Below are positions 1 to 8,474 of a stretch of 37,019 nucleotides of DNA, piece after piece; the first letter of the stretch is position 1, and each line of letters starts with the position of its first letter. This DNA is from Paracoccus fontiphilus (GTDB lineage: Bacteria; Pseudomonadota; Alphaproteobacteria; Rhodobacterales; Rhodobacteraceae), in assembly GCF_017356265.1 (NCBI RefSeq), contig NZ_JAFNAW010000035.1, positions 1-37,019 of the forward strand. Direction: 5' to 3'. The notes beneath the pieces were generated by a model, which was not told the origin of the DNA, ran no database searches, and saw nothing but the letters and a program-made list of their open reading frames with translations. Both the position numbers and the translations under genes were made by a program.

Positions 1-87
1 GCCCGCGGCGGCCAGGGCACGCGCGCAGCAGGCGCCGACGCCCGAGCCGCCGCCCGTGACCAGTGCCCTGCGACCCGCCAGGCTCAT
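1..87 (-). CDS. SDR family oxidoreductase, N-terminal fragment
   Basis: Only the first 29 codons lie in the window; the gene runs off the left edge. The reading is leftward from an ATG at 85-87. The visible peptide has the short-chain dehydrogenase nucleotide-binding motif TGGGSGVG directly after a short beta strand, so it is an NAD(P)-dependent SDR. The ATG overlaps the TGA of the preceding monooxygenase/reductase gene as ATGA, which argues for translational coupling and a shared pathway. Because the aryl-CoA hydroxylase route continues by beta-oxidation-like steps, a 3-hydroxyacyl-CoA dehydrogenase role is plausible, but that is inference; no substrate residues are visible. Confidence 0.85.
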   Translation of the reverse strand, partial: MSLAGRRALVTGGGSGVGACCARALAAAG

Positions 88-2360
88 GCCATGGCCCTTG
101 CGCGTTCGGCCAGCGTGTTGGCCTGCCGCCGCCCGCCTTCATAGGGCGCGGGCCAGGCCTGTTCGATGTCGCCCAGATCCACCGCCGCGTGCAGGGTCCA
201 GTAGGGATCGGCCAGGTGCGGGCGCGCCAGCAGGACCAGGTCGGCCCGTCCCGCCATCAGGATCGAGTTGACGTGGTCGGCCTCGTAGATGTTGCCCGCG
301 ACCATCGTGGGCACGCCCAGGTCGTTGCGGATGCGGTCGCTGAAGGGCGCCTGGAACATGCGGCCGTAGACGGGCTGTTCCGCCTTGTCGGTCTGGCCCG
401 AGGACACGTTGATCGCGTCCGCCCCCGCGTCGCGGAACATCCGCGCCACCTCGACCGCCTCGGCGGGCATGACGCCCCCCTCGATCCAGTCATGGGCCGA
501 GATGCGCACCGTCATCGGCTTGCCTTCGGGCCACGCCGCGCGCATCGCCGCAAAGACCTCCAGCGGGAAGCGCATCCGGTTTTCCAGGCTGCCCCCGTAT
601 TCGTCCGTCCGCCGGTTCGTGACCGGGGAAATGAACGAGGCCAGCAGATAGCCGTGCGCCGCGTGCATCTCGACCATGTCGAAGCCCGCCCGGTCGGCGG
701 TCCTCACGGCCTCGACGAACTGTGCCTTGACCGCATCCATGTCGGCGCGGTCCATGGCCTTCGGCACGACGCTTTCCGGCAGGTAGGGCAGCGCCGAGGC
801 CGAGATCAGCGGCCAGCCGCCAGAGGCCACCGGCTTGTCGATGCCTTCCCAGGCCAGGCGCGTCGCCCCCTTGCGGCCCGCATGGCCGATCTGGGCGCAG
901 ATCTTGGCGTCCGTTTCCGCGTGGACGAAGTCGGTCAGGCGCTTCCACGCGGCTTCCTGGTCGGGACCGATGCAGGGGCAGCCCGGCGTGATGCGGCCTT
1001 CGGGGGACACGCACAGCATCTCGGTGAAAACCAGGCCCGCGCCGCCCTTGGCGCGTTCGGCATAGTGGACGAAATGCCAGTCGGTCGGGTTGCCGTCCAC
1101 GGCCTTGTACTGCGCCATGGGCGAGACGACGACGCGGTTGGCCAGCCGCATGTCGCGCAACTGGAACGGCGCGAACATCGGCCGGCGGGTGGATCGGTTG
1201 CCCGCGCGGGCCTGGAACCACGCCTCGGCCTCGCCCAGCCATTCGGGATCGCGCAGGCGCAGGTTCTCGTGCCCGATGCGCTGGCTGCGCGTCAGCAGCG
1301 AATAGGTGAACTGGGTCAGATCCAGATCCAGGTAGCGCTCGACCTCCTCGAACCACTCGGTCGAGTTGCGCGCGGCCGAGGTGACGCGCAGAACCTGCAA
1401 CTGGCGCGCTTCCTGGTAATCCGCCAGCGCCCGGTCCAGCGGCTTGCCCGCGTTCAGTTCGTCTGCAAGGGCGATGGCGCTTTCCATGCCCAGCTTCGAT
1501 CCCGACCCGATCGAGAAATGCGCCGTGGCCGAGGCATCGCCCAGCAGGACGACATTGTCGAAATGCCAGTTCTCGCAGGTGACGCGCGGAAAGCGTATCC
1601 AGGCGGAACCCCGGATGTGATTGGCGTTTGACATCAGGCTGTGACCGCCCAGATGGCGGGCGAAGATCCTTTCGCACAATGCCATGCTGTCGGCCTGCGA
1701 CATCGACCCGAAGCCGAAGGCCTCGAAGGTCTCGGGACCGCATTCGACGATGAACGTCGCGGTGTCGGCGTCGAACTGATAGGCGTGCGCCCAGATCCAG
1801 CCGTGCTCGGTCTGTTCGAAGATGAAGGTGAAGGCGTCGTCGAACTTCTGCTTCGTGCCCAGCCAGACGAAATGGTTGCGGCGCATGTCGATCTGCGCCC
1901 CGAACCTGTCCGCATAGACCTGCCGGGTGCGGGAATTGAGCCCGTCGGCCGCCACCACCAGATCGTGGCTGGCGCGCAGGTCCTCGATCGCGCCGGCATC
2001 CATGTCCGACTGGAACACCAGTTCGACCCCCAGTTGCCGCGCCCGTTCCTGCAACAGCAGCAGCAGCTTCATCCGGCCGATGCCGCAGAAGCCGTGCCCG
2101 CCCGAGGTCATGCTCTCACTGCCCCGCACCACCTTCACGTCGTCCCAATAGGCGAAGCTGTCGCGGATCATCGCCTCGCTGACGGGATCGTTCTCGCCGA
2201 AATTGCCCATCGTCTCGTCCGACAGCACCACGCCCCACCCGAAGGTGTCGTCGGGACGGTTGCGTTCATACACAGTGATGTCGTGGCTTGCGTCACGCAG
2301 CTTCATCGAGATCGCGAAGTAAAGCCCGGCAGGGCCACCCCCCAGAACGGCGATTTTCAT
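84..2360 (-). CDS. Fused FAD monooxygenase/OYE reductase, anthraniloyl-CoA (or salicylyl-CoA) hydroxylase type
   Basis: This 758-residue protein joins two enzymes. The N-terminal half (about 1-390) is a flavin monooxygenase with GGGPAG at 7-12 and the FAD-contacting GD at 274-275. The C-terminal half (from about 395) is an old-yellow-enzyme NADH:flavin oxidoreductase with the HAAHGYL segment. This architecture is that of 2-aminobenzoyl-CoA monooxygenase/reductase of aerobic anthranilate degradation, and databases also name relatives salicylyl-CoA 5-hydroxylase. The start at 2358-2360 is chosen because GGGAAG precedes it at good spacing; an upstream TTG would add 11 unlikely residues. The stop overlaps the next SDR gene. 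A 2-aminobenzoate-type CoA ligase at 29.4-31.0 kb could supply the substrate, favouring anthraniloyl-CoA, but the sequence alone does not separate the two substrates. Confidence 0.85.
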   Translation of the reverse strand: MKIAVLGGGPAGLYFAISMKLRDASHDITVYERNRPDDTFGWGVVLSDETMGNFGENDPVSEAMIRDSFAYWDDVKVVRGSESMTSGGHGFCGIGRMKLLLLLQERARQLGVELVFQSDMDAGAIEDLRASHDLVVAADGLNSRTRQVYADRFGAQIDMRRNHFVWLGTKQKFDDAFTFIFEQTEHGWIWAHAYQFDADTATFIVECGPETFEAFGFGSMSQADSMALCERIFARHLGGHSLMSNANHIRGSAWIRFPRVTCENWHFDNVVLLGDASATAHFSIGSGSKLGMESAIALADELNAGKPLDRALADYQEARQLQVLRVTSAARNSTEWFEEVERYLDLDLTQFTYSLLTRSQRIGHENLRLRDPEWLGEAEAWFQARAGNRSTRRPMFAPFQLRDMRLANRVVVSPMAQYKAVDGNPTDWHFVHYAERAKGGAGLVFTEMLCVSPEGRITPGCPCIGPDQEAAWKRLTDFVHAETDAKICAQIGHAGRKGATRLAWEGIDKPVASGGWPLISASALPYLPESVVPKAMDRADMDAVKAQFVEAVRTADRAGFDMVEMHAAHGYLLASFISPVTNRRTDEYGGSLENRMRFPLEVFAAMRAAWPEGKPMTVRISAHDWIEGGVMPAEAVEVARMFRDAGADAINVSSGQTDKAEQPVYGRMFQAPFSDRIRNDLGVPTMVAGNIYEADHVNSILMAGRADLVLLARPHLADPYWTLHAAVDLGDIEQAWPAPYEGGRRQANTLAERARAMA

Positions 2361-2540
2361 GTCGTGCTTCCCAAGCTGATGCGGATGCCGCAATATGTTT
2401 TAGGTATAAAACGAAATGGTGGGGCCACTGTCAAGCATGGCGGCATCGAAGCGCACAGGTTTTTACGCCTCCGCCAAGATGGATGACGGATCAGGGGGCC
2501 CTTGTCTCCGGTGATCGGGACACTGCCGGGATGTTGCGTA

Positions 2541-2568
2541 TTGACAGGTCGGCAGCGGGTCCTATTCT
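2541..2568 (+). promoter_or_regulatory. Sigma-70-like promoter for the thioesterase gene
   Basis: TTGACA at 2541-2546 is followed after 16 bp by TATTCT at 2563-2568, pointing at the thioesterase gene 59 bp downstream. The 267 bp between the divergent start codons is less GC-rich than the genes and holds no ORF I believe. The divergent monooxygenase probably has its promoter in the AT-rich stretch around 2390-2420, but I see no clean hexamers there. Confidence 0.45.
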
Positions 2569-2627
2569 TCAAGCATGAATTAATTGCACCGGCATCTTGC
2601 CACGGGTGCCATGCCGAAAGAGACACC

Positions 2628-3044
2628 ATGCCCTTCACGATTTCCAAGCCGCTGCGATTCGGTGACTGCGACCTGACCGGAATTGCCTATCACCCGGCCT
2701 ATCTGTCGATGCTGGTCGACGTCAACGAGGCGATGTTCGCCTCGACCGGCGTGACCTGGAAGGAGATCATGTTCGAACGCCGCCTGGGCCTGCCGACGCT
2801 GTCGATGAACATCCTGTTCACCAAGCCCGCCATGTATGGCGACGTGCTCGACTTCGTGGTCCATGTCCGCAACATCGGCCGCTCGTCGCTGGATCTCGAG
2901 ACGGTGGTGACGGTGCGCGGCGACGTCATCTGGACCATCCGCCAGAAGATCGTCCTGACCTCGCTGGAAACCCACAAGTCCACGCCCTGGCCCGACGACA
3001 TCCGCGCCGGCCTGCAGATGTATCTGGAAACCGAGGACGCCTGA
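2628..3044 (+). CDS. Acyl-CoA thioesterase, 4-hydroxybenzoyl-CoA thioesterase family
   Basis: This 138-residue protein is a single hotdog domain. Its N-terminus has the family signature FGDCDLTGIAYHPAYL at 11-26; the aspartate at 15 corresponds to the catalytic Asp of Pseudomonas 4-hydroxybenzoyl-CoA thioesterase, which releases a free aromatic acid and CoA. The ATG at 2628 is used because the family begins just there; the ORF is open upstream but that part is not hotdog-like, and the ribosome site is weak (GAAAGAGA). It diverges from the aryl-CoA monooxygenase/reductase, so it may release a CoA intermediate or rescue trapped CoA in that pathway. Substrate is inferred from context only. Confidence 0.85.
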   Translation: MPFTISKPLRFGDCDLTGIAYHPAYLSMLVDVNEAMFASTGVTWKEIMFERRLGLPTLSMNILFTKPAMYGDVLDFVVHVRNIGRSSLDLETVVTVRGDVIWTIRQKIVLTSLETHKSTPWPDDIRAGLQMYLETEDA

Positions 3045-3057
3045 CGCCTGCGTCCTT

Positions 3058-3092
3058 CGATCCCCGGGGGTGACATGCCGCCCCCCGGATCG
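3058..3092. terminator. Candidate bidirectional terminator between convergent genes
   Basis: CGATCCCCGGGGG (3058-3070) can pair imperfectly with CCCCCCGGATCG (3081-3092) around a 10-nt loop. It lies between the convergent thioesterase and GntR genes. There is no U-run on either side, so it may act as a stabilising end hairpin rather than a true intrinsic terminator. Confidence 0.4.
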
Positions 3093-3120
3093 GCCGGTTC
3101 CCTTGCGCCTGACCGCCGAT

Positions 3121-3816
3121 TCATCGGCCCTGGGCTGCCCCCTTGCCGCGATGGCGGGAGGCGGCGAACCGCGGCGCGACATCCTCCAGCCAATAGGCGG
3201 CATCGTCCTGCATGATGGCTTCCGCCGTTGCCGCGTCGCGCGCGGCCATCGCAGACCAGAACCGGCGCTGCGTGTCGATGATGCGCTCGATGCGCTCGGC
3301 TATGTCGTCTGCATCGACAAGGGCCGCGACGATGAAGAACCGGCGATAAAGCGATAGCGCCATTTCGGCCAGGTAGCGGTTGTGGACATGGCCCAACATG
3401 CGCTGCCGGAAGGCGAGCAGGCTTTCCGAGAAGGACGGCGTGCCTTCCAGGACGATGCTGTCCACGTCCTCCAGGATGGCGCGGCAGGTATCCGCATCCG
3501 AATAGGTCATGAAGTCGCGGATCAACGCCTGGCTGATCAAGGGGCTGACCTCGTAAAGCTCGACGATCTCCTGGTCGGTCGGCTCCGTGACATAGAAGCC
3601 CAGGCGCGGCCGGCTTTGTGTCAGGCCAAGGCCCTCAAGCTCGCGCAGCGCCTCGCGGACCGGGCCGCGGCTGACGCCCAGCTGCTCGGCCAGATGCACC
3701 TCGTTGAGGCGGGCGCCGGGACGCAGGGCGCCGGTCGTGATCAGGCGGAGCATCTCGTTCCGGACCGTTTCGGACAGGCTGGCCGGAGCCGCGAGACGCG
3801 CGATGACGGCTTTCAT
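3121..3816 (-). CDS. GntR family regulator, FCD (FadR-like) subfamily
   Basis: A 231-residue GntR regulator. An N-terminal winged helix-turn-helix (about 14-75, with LAEQLGVSRGPVREALREL as recognition region) is followed by an all-helical FCD ligand domain to about 220. FCD regulators usually repress a neighbouring catabolic operon and release DNA on binding a carboxylate. It diverges from the ornithine cyclodeaminase/amidohydrolase pair with a 168-bp gap that contains a perfect 14-bp palindrome of the kind these proteins bind, so autoregulation and control of that pair are the natural inference. The ligand is unknown. Confidence 0.9.
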   Translation of the reverse strand: MKAVIARLAAPASLSETVRNEMLRLITTGALRPGARLNEVHLAEQLGVSRGPVREALRELEGLGLTQSRPRLGFYVTEPTDQEIVELYEVSPLISQALIRDFMTYSDADTCRAILEDVDSIVLEGTPSFSESLLAFRQRMLGHVHNRYLAEMALSLYRRFFIVAALVDADDIAERIERIIDTQRRFWSAMAARDAATAEAIMQDDAAYWLEDVAPRFAASRHRGKGAAQGR

Positions 3817-3872
3817 GGGCTTCTCCGATCGACCGGACCAACCCCTGCATAGCCCCGTTCGTCGAGACCGTC

Positions 3873-3886
3873 AACTGTCGACAGTT
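3873..3886. promoter_or_regulatory. Perfect palindrome, likely GntR operator
   Basis: AACTGTCGACAGTT is a perfect 14-bp dyad. Its core T-GT-CG-AC-A fits the t-GT-N-AC-a half-site pattern known for FadR/FCD-type GntR proteins. It sits 56 bp upstream of the GntR start and 98 bp upstream of the cyclodeaminase start, where it could control both directions. Confidence 0.6.
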
Positions 3887-3984
3887 TACAGAAAGGGGCG
3901 CCTCGCGTAAGCTGCCGGGGTCTACCCTTCGCAGAACCGCGCCGCCCCGCCCGCCTTGGTGGCAGCCGTCCAAAAGGAAAAACC

Positions 3985-5052
3985 ATGTCCCTGCCCCTGC
4001 CCGGCCCGATGAGCCTTGTTCCCTTTGTCAGCGTCGAGACAATGATGCGGATCGTGCTGGAGCAGGGCGTCGAGCGCATCCTTGTCGATCTTGCCGCCTA
4101 TATCGAGGAGGATTTCCTGCGCTGGGAACAGTTCGACAAGACGCCCCGGGTCGCCGCCCATTCCCCCGAGGGCGTGATCGAGCTGATGCCTGCCTCGGAC
4201 GGGCGCAGCTACGGCTTCAAATACGTCAACGGCCATCCCAGGAACATCCGGACCGGGCGCCAGACCGTGACCGCCTTCGGCGTGCTGGCGGATGTCGAAA
4301 CCGGCTATCCGGTCCTTCTGACCGAGATGACGATCCTGACCGCGTTGCGCACGGCCGCGACCTCGGCCGTGGTGGCGAAGCATCTGGCGCCCAAGGGGGC
4401 CAAGGTCATGGCGATGATCGGAAACGGCGCGCAGTCGGAATTCCAGTGCCTGGCCTTCAAGGCCATCTGCGGCATCGACACCGTCCGCCTTTACGACATC
4501 GACGGAAAGGCCACCGAGAAGGCGGCCCGGAACCTTGCGGGCAAGGGGCTGACCGTCGTTCCCTGCGCCTCTGCCGAACAGGCCATCGAGGGCGCGCAGA
4601 TCATCACCACCTGCACCGCCGACAAGCAGTATGCGACCATCCTCGGCGACAACATGGTGGGCAGCGGGGTCCACATCAACGCCATCGGCGGGGACTGCCC
4701 CGGCAAGACCGAACTGCACCGGGACATCCTGGCCCGGTCCGAAATCTTCGTGGAATACCCGCCACAGACCCGGATCGAGGGCGAGATCCAGCAGCTTGCC
4801 CCCGACCATCCCGTGACCGAGATCTGGCAGGTCATGGCCGGCAAGGCCCCCGGCCGCCGCGACGGCACGCAGATCACGCTGTTCGACTCGGTCGGGTTCG
4901 CGACCGAGGATTTCAGCGCCCTGCGCTATCTCAGGGACATCCTGGCAAGCCGCCAGGACCTGCAGATGCTGGATCTGCTGGCCGACCCCGACGACCCGCG
5001 CGACCTGTTCGGCATGATCGAGCGCTATGGCAAGGCCGTGGAGGCCGCCTGA
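3985..5052 (+). CDS. Ornithine cyclodeaminase family protein
   Basis: A 355-residue member of the ornithine cyclodeaminase/mu-crystallin family, which uses tightly bound NAD to convert L-ornithine to L-proline and ammonia. Visible motifs are FKYVNGHP (78-85), RTAATSA around R122, the dinucleotide loop GNGAQSEFQ (146-154) and GGDCPGKTELH with the catalytic-type Asp at 237. Length and these motifs match true ornithine cyclodeaminases better than shorter alanine dehydrogenase or EutC-like paralogues. AAAAGGAAAAACC precedes the ATG. The stop overlaps the amidohydrolase start as TGATG, implying coupled synthesis. It is probably controlled by the divergent GntR. Confidence 0.85.
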   Translation: MSLPLPGPMSLVPFVSVETMMRIVLEQGVERILVDLAAYIEEDFLRWEQFDKTPRVAAHSPEGVIELMPASDGRSYGFKYVNGHPRNIRTGRQTVTAFGVLADVETGYPVLLTEMTILTALRTAATSAVVAKHLAPKGAKVMAMIGNGAQSEFQCLAFKAICGIDTVRLYDIDGKATEKAARNLAGKGLTVVPCASAEQAIEGAQIITTCTADKQYATILGDNMVGSGVHINAIGGDCPGKTELHRDILARSEIFVEYPPQTRIEGEIQQLAPDHPVTEIWQVMAGKAPGRRDGTQITLFDSVGFATEDFSALRYLRDILASRQDLQMLDLLADPDDPRDLFGMIERYGKAVEAA

Positions 5053-6242
5053 TGACGATCACCGCCGGCGTCCCGCTGCCGACCGATGCCGACATCGAGG
5101 TCCTGACCCGCCTTCGGCACGACCTTCACCGGCACCCCGAACTGTCGGGCCAGGAACGGCGCACGGCGGCGACGATTGCGGCCTTTCTGCGGGAAACCGT
5201 CCCTGACAGGATCATCACGGGGATCGGCGGCCATGGCGTCGCCGCGATCTATGACAGCGGCAGGCCCGGTCCGCGCGTCCTGCTGCGCTGCGAACTGGAC
5301 GGCCTGCCCATCGCGGATCTGGCCGACGTGCCCCACCGTTCGACTGTGGCGGGCCAGGGCCACCAGTGCGGTCATGACGGGCACATGGCGATGGTGTCGT
5401 CCATGGCGCTTGTCCTTGGCCGGCGCCGCCCGTCACGCGGCGCGGTGATCCTGATGTACCAGCCCGCCGAGGAAGACGGGTCGGGCGCCCGCGCGGTGGT
5501 CGGCGATCTGGCCTTTGCCGCCCTGAGGCCCGACCATGCCTTCGCCATCCACAACATGCCCGGCATCCCGCTTGGCCGGGTGCTGATCAAGGACGGCCCG
5601 GTCTGCTGCGCCTCGCGCGGGATGATGCTGCGGCTGACGGGCAGGACCGCCCATGCCTCGCAGCCGGAAACGGGCGTCTCGCCCATGGCGGCCGTCGCGC
5701 GGCTGATGACGGGACTGGCGGCGCTGGCAAGCCCGCCCGGCACCGCGACCGGCGATCCCGGCTTCACCCTTGTCACGGTGACGCACGCCACCATGGGAGT
5801 TCCGGCGTTCGGCGTCGCCCCCGGCGAGGCCAGCCTGTTCGCCACCTTGCGGACGCTGACCGACGACGGCATGGCCCGGCTGGTGGACCGCGCCGAGGCG
5901 CTTGCCCGCGAGGTTGCCCGCGACGAGGGGCTGGCGCTGGAGATCGGCCATGCCGATGTCTTCGTCACCACGGAAAACGATGCCCATGCCGCATCCGTCG
6001 TGCGCCGGGCCCTGGACAGGATCGGCCTGCCCCATGAACCCGGCCTGCTGCCGATGCGCGCCTCCGAGGATTTCGGCCAGTTCGGCCATGGCGCCCGGGC
6101 GGCGATCATGCTGCTGGGCGCGGGCGAGGACAGGCCCGCCCTGCACAATCCCGACTACGACTTTCCCGACGGCCTGATCCCGGTGGGCGCCCGCATCCAT
6201 GCGGCGATCCTGGCCGAGATCGGCTTGTTCGAGGATGCGTAA
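5052..6242 (+). CDS. M20D family amidohydrolase/deacylase
   Basis: A 396-residue metallo-amidohydrolase of the M20D group (hippurate hydrolase, N-acetyl-diaminopimelate deacetylase and IAA-amino-acid hydrolase relatives). The metal-binding segment GHQCGHDGH (C106, H108), QPAEED (E140-E141), HNMPG (H167) and the C-terminal HNPDYDFP are all present; the central dimerisation domain follows about residue 180. It starts inside the stop codon of the cyclodeaminase. A joint reading is that it frees an amino acid such as ornithine from an N-acyl form for the cyclodeaminase. Hippurate (benzoylglycine) hydrolysis feeding the adjacent ben genes is an alternative. The substrate is not visible in the sequence. 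Confidence 0.8.
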   Translation: MTITAGVPLPTDADIEVLTRLRHDLHRHPELSGQERRTAATIAAFLRETVPDRIITGIGGHGVAAIYDSGRPGPRVLLRCELDGLPIADLADVPHRSTVAGQGHQCGHDGHMAMVSSMALVLGRRRPSRGAVILMYQPAEEDGSGARAVVGDLAFAALRPDHAFAIHNMPGIPLGRVLIKDGPVCCASRGMMLRLTGRTAHASQPETGVSPMAAVARLMTGLAALASPPGTATGDPGFTLVTVTHATMGVPAFGVAPGEASLFATLRTLTDDGMARLVDRAEALAREVARDEGLALEIGHADVFVTTENDAHAASVVRRALDRIGLPHEPGLLPMRASEDFGQFGHGARAAIMLLGAGEDRPALHNPDYDFPDGLIPVGARIHAAILAEIGLFEDA

Positions 6243-6254
6243 GCCCCCGGGCCC

Positions 6255-7052
6255 CTAGCGGCGCAAGGCACCGGAGCCGAGGAATTCCCGAAGAACGGCG
6301 TTGAAGCGGGAGGGCGATTCCCGGTTCACGATGTGGCGGCCCGGCAGGGAAACATGCCGCCCGTCCTGCACGCCGCCTGCGATGGCCTCCAGATCGGCGG
6401 GCGGGCAGACCGGGTCGTCATCGCCCGAGATCGCCAGGACGGGCACCGCGATGCGCGACAGGTCGCCGCGCAGATCCGCGCCGGCAAGCGCGGCGCAGCA
6501 GCCGGCATAGCCATCGACCGACGTCGCGGCAAAGCTGCCCAGGATCGCGTCGACCGCCGCGGGCCGGGCCTTGCGGAAGGCGGGGGTGAACCAGCGGTCC
6601 GCCGTCGCGGGGACCAGGCTGGCCAGGCCGTTCGCCCGGACCTCGTCGATGCGGGCGGTCCAGCTTTCCGCCGTCCCGATCCGCGCCGCCGTGGCGCAGA
6701 CGACCAGCCGGTCCAGTCGCGGCCCGGCGTGGATGCCCAGCCATTGCCCGGTCAGCCCGCCGATGGACAGCCCGCAGAAATGGCTGCGCGCGATGGACAG
6801 GGCGTCCCACAACGCGATCACGTCACCGCCCAGATCTGCCAGACCATAGGGCGGCTGCGGCGTGCCGGACTGGCCATGCCCGCGCCGGTCATGGCGCAGG
6901 ATGCGGAAATCCTGTGCCAGATCGGCCACCTGGGCGTCCCACATGCGCAGGTCGGTGCCCAGCGAATTGCAGAAGGTCAGCCAGGGCTTGTCCCCGTCCG
7001 CACCGTCGATGCGGTAGTGAACACGGTGGGTCGGCAGGTCCAGATAGGGCAT
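6255..7052 (-). CDS. pcaD: 3-oxoadipate enol-lactonase
   Basis: A 265-residue alpha/beta hydrolase that opens 3-oxoadipate enol-lactone to 3-oxoadipate, the last step before CoA activation in the ortho pathway. The nucleophile elbow GLSIGG puts Ser at 96, GDDDP gives the acid at about 211-212, and GRHIVN gives His at 240. The N-terminal pattern (FCNSLGTDLRMWD, DRRGHGQS) is typical of PcaD. It is the last gene of the leftward cat-ben set, 60 bp after benK with a hairpin in the gap, and converges on the amidohydrolase gene 12 bp away. GGAAAG precedes the ATG. The following genes pcaIJ and pcaF are not in this window. Confidence 0.9.
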   Translation of the reverse strand: MPYLDLPTHRVHYRIDGADGDKPWLTFCNSLGTDLRMWDAQVADLAQDFRILRHDRRGHGQSGTPQPPYGLADLGGDVIALWDALSIARSHFCGLSIGGLTGQWLGIHAGPRLDRLVVCATAARIGTAESWTARIDEVRANGLASLVPATADRWFTPAFRKARPAAVDAILGSFAATSVDGYAGCCAALAGADLRGDLSRIAVPVLAISGDDDPVCPPADLEAIAGGVQDGRHVSLPGRHIVNRESPSRFNAVLREFLGSGALRR

Positions 7053-7075
7053 GTCGGGCTTTCCGGAAATGAAGA

Positions 7076-7094
7076 CGCGCGGCAGTGCCGCGCG
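7076..7094 (-). other. Intercistronic hairpin between benK and pcaD
   Basis: CGCGCGG (7076-7082) and CCGCGCG (7088-7094) form a perfect 7-bp stem with a 5-nt loop in the 60-bp gap downstream of benK. There is no U-run, so an RNA-stability or partial-termination role is more likely than full termination. Confidence 0.55.
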
Positions 7095-7112
7095 CCGAGG
7101 GTGAGGAGCCGA

Positions 7113-8441
7113 TCAGGCGGCGGCAAGCTGCGCGCTTTCGCGCGCGCGGTTGTTCGCCAGTGCGAAGACCAGCATCGCCAGCGCCGAGACCGCCGCCGGG
7201 ACGGCGAAGATCAGGAAGTTCTGGCCCAGCGGCAGTTCGCGCGCCAGCAGCACGCCGCCCAGGGTCGGCCCGACGATGGCGCCGATCCGCCCCACGCCCG
7301 AGGCCCAGCCGAGGCCCGCGCCCCGGACCGACAGGTTGTAAAGCTGCGCGACGCTGGCATAGAGCAGGATCTGCGTGCCGATGGTGGTCGCGCCGGCGAC
7401 AAAGACCAGAGCGAACAGCAGCACGGGCGCCGGGTTGGCCCCGACAAGGGCGATGGACAGCGCGGCGGCGGCGAAATAGGCCACCACCACCTTGGGCAGC
7501 CCGAAGCGGTCGCCCAGACGGCCGCCCATGATCGCCCCCGCCATGCCGCCGAAGTTCAGGCTGAACAGCGACAACAGGCTGGCGCGTTCGGCATAGCCTG
7601 CCTCTTGCAGGACCTTGGGCAGCCAGGACGACAGCAGATAGACCAGAAGCAGGCAGCAGAAGAAGGACAGCCACAGCATCAGCGTGCGCAGCGCACGGCC
7701 GTGGCGGAACAGTTCCAGGGCGGAAGCCGAGGCGCCCTTGGCCTCGGTGAAGACCAGCCGGTCGTCGGCGGCCAGAGGCGTTCCCGACACCTTGGCGAAG
7801 ATGCGCTTCGCCTCTTCCTGTTTGCCCTGGCGCAGCAGGAAGCCCAGCGATTCCGGCAGCTTCCACAGGATCAGCGGCAGCAGGGCCAGCGGAATGGCGG
7901 CGATGAAGAACATCGGCTGCCAGCCGAAGTTCGGGATCAGGCCGATGCCCAGGCCCGCCGCGACCATGCCGCCCACCGAATAGCCGGAAAACATCAGCGC
8001 GACCATCGTGCCGCGCAGGCGTTTGGGGGCGTATTCGTTCATCAAGGCCACGGCGTTGGGCATCAGCCCGCCGCAGCCCAGACCGGCGATGAACCGGAAA
8101 ATCTTGAACTGCTCGGGCGAGGTGGCGAAACCTGTCATCACCGTGGCCGAGGTGAACAGCACGAAGCTGATCGCCACGCCCTTCTTGCGCCCGATCCGGT
8201 CGGCCAGCGGCCCCAGGATCAGCGCCCCGAACATCATCCCGAACAGCGCCCAGGCTTGCAGCGCGCCCGCCTGCGGCTTGGTCAGGCTCCATTCCGCGAT
8301 CAGGGTGGGCAGCACCGTGCCCGCGACGAACACGTCGTATCCGTCCACGACCAGCAGCGCGCCGCACAGCGCCACCACCATCCATTGAAAACTGCCGAAC
8401 GGGCCCCGCTCTATGGCCTCGGTCACGTCGATGTCGCGCAT
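7113..8441 (-). CDS. benK: Benzoate/aromatic acid:H+ symporter, MFS (AAHS family)
   Basis: A 442-residue major facilitator protein with about 12 membrane helices. The DGYD motif in helix 1 (near residue 33) and the loop LADRIGRKKG between helices 2 and 3 are hallmarks of the aromatic acid:H+ symporters BenK and PcaK. It lies between benD and pcaD in the same direction, which favours benzoate as cargo. A strong ribosome site (AGGAGAAAAGGA) precedes the ATG; 33 bp separate it from benD. Muconate or 4-hydroxybenzoate transport cannot be excluded from sequence. Confidence 0.85.
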   Translation of the reverse strand: MRDIDVTEAIERGPFGSFQWMVVALCGALLVVDGYDVFVAGTVLPTLIAEWSLTKPQAGALQAWALFGMMFGALILGPLADRIGRKKGVAISFVLFTSATVMTGFATSPEQFKIFRFIAGLGCGGLMPNAVALMNEYAPKRLRGTMVALMFSGYSVGGMVAAGLGIGLIPNFGWQPMFFIAAIPLALLPLILWKLPESLGFLLRQGKQEEAKRIFAKVSGTPLAADDRLVFTEAKGASASALELFRHGRALRTLMLWLSFFCCLLLVYLLSSWLPKVLQEAGYAERASLLSLFSLNFGGMAGAIMGGRLGDRFGLPKVVVAYFAAAALSIALVGANPAPVLLFALVFVAGATTIGTQILLYASVAQLYNLSVRGAGLGWASGVGRIGAIVGPTLGGVLLARELPLGQNFLIFAVPAAVSALAMLVFALANNRARESAQLAAA

Positions 8442-8474
8442 TCCTTTTCTCCTCCCTGTTTTATTGAAATCCGG

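Noticed and set aside
63..1631. A 522-codon rightward open frame opposite the monooxygenase/reductase
   Set aside because: It is an antisense shadow caused by high GC at third positions; the product is rich in R, A, G, H and V with no family motif, while the opposite strand encodes a clear two-domain enzyme.
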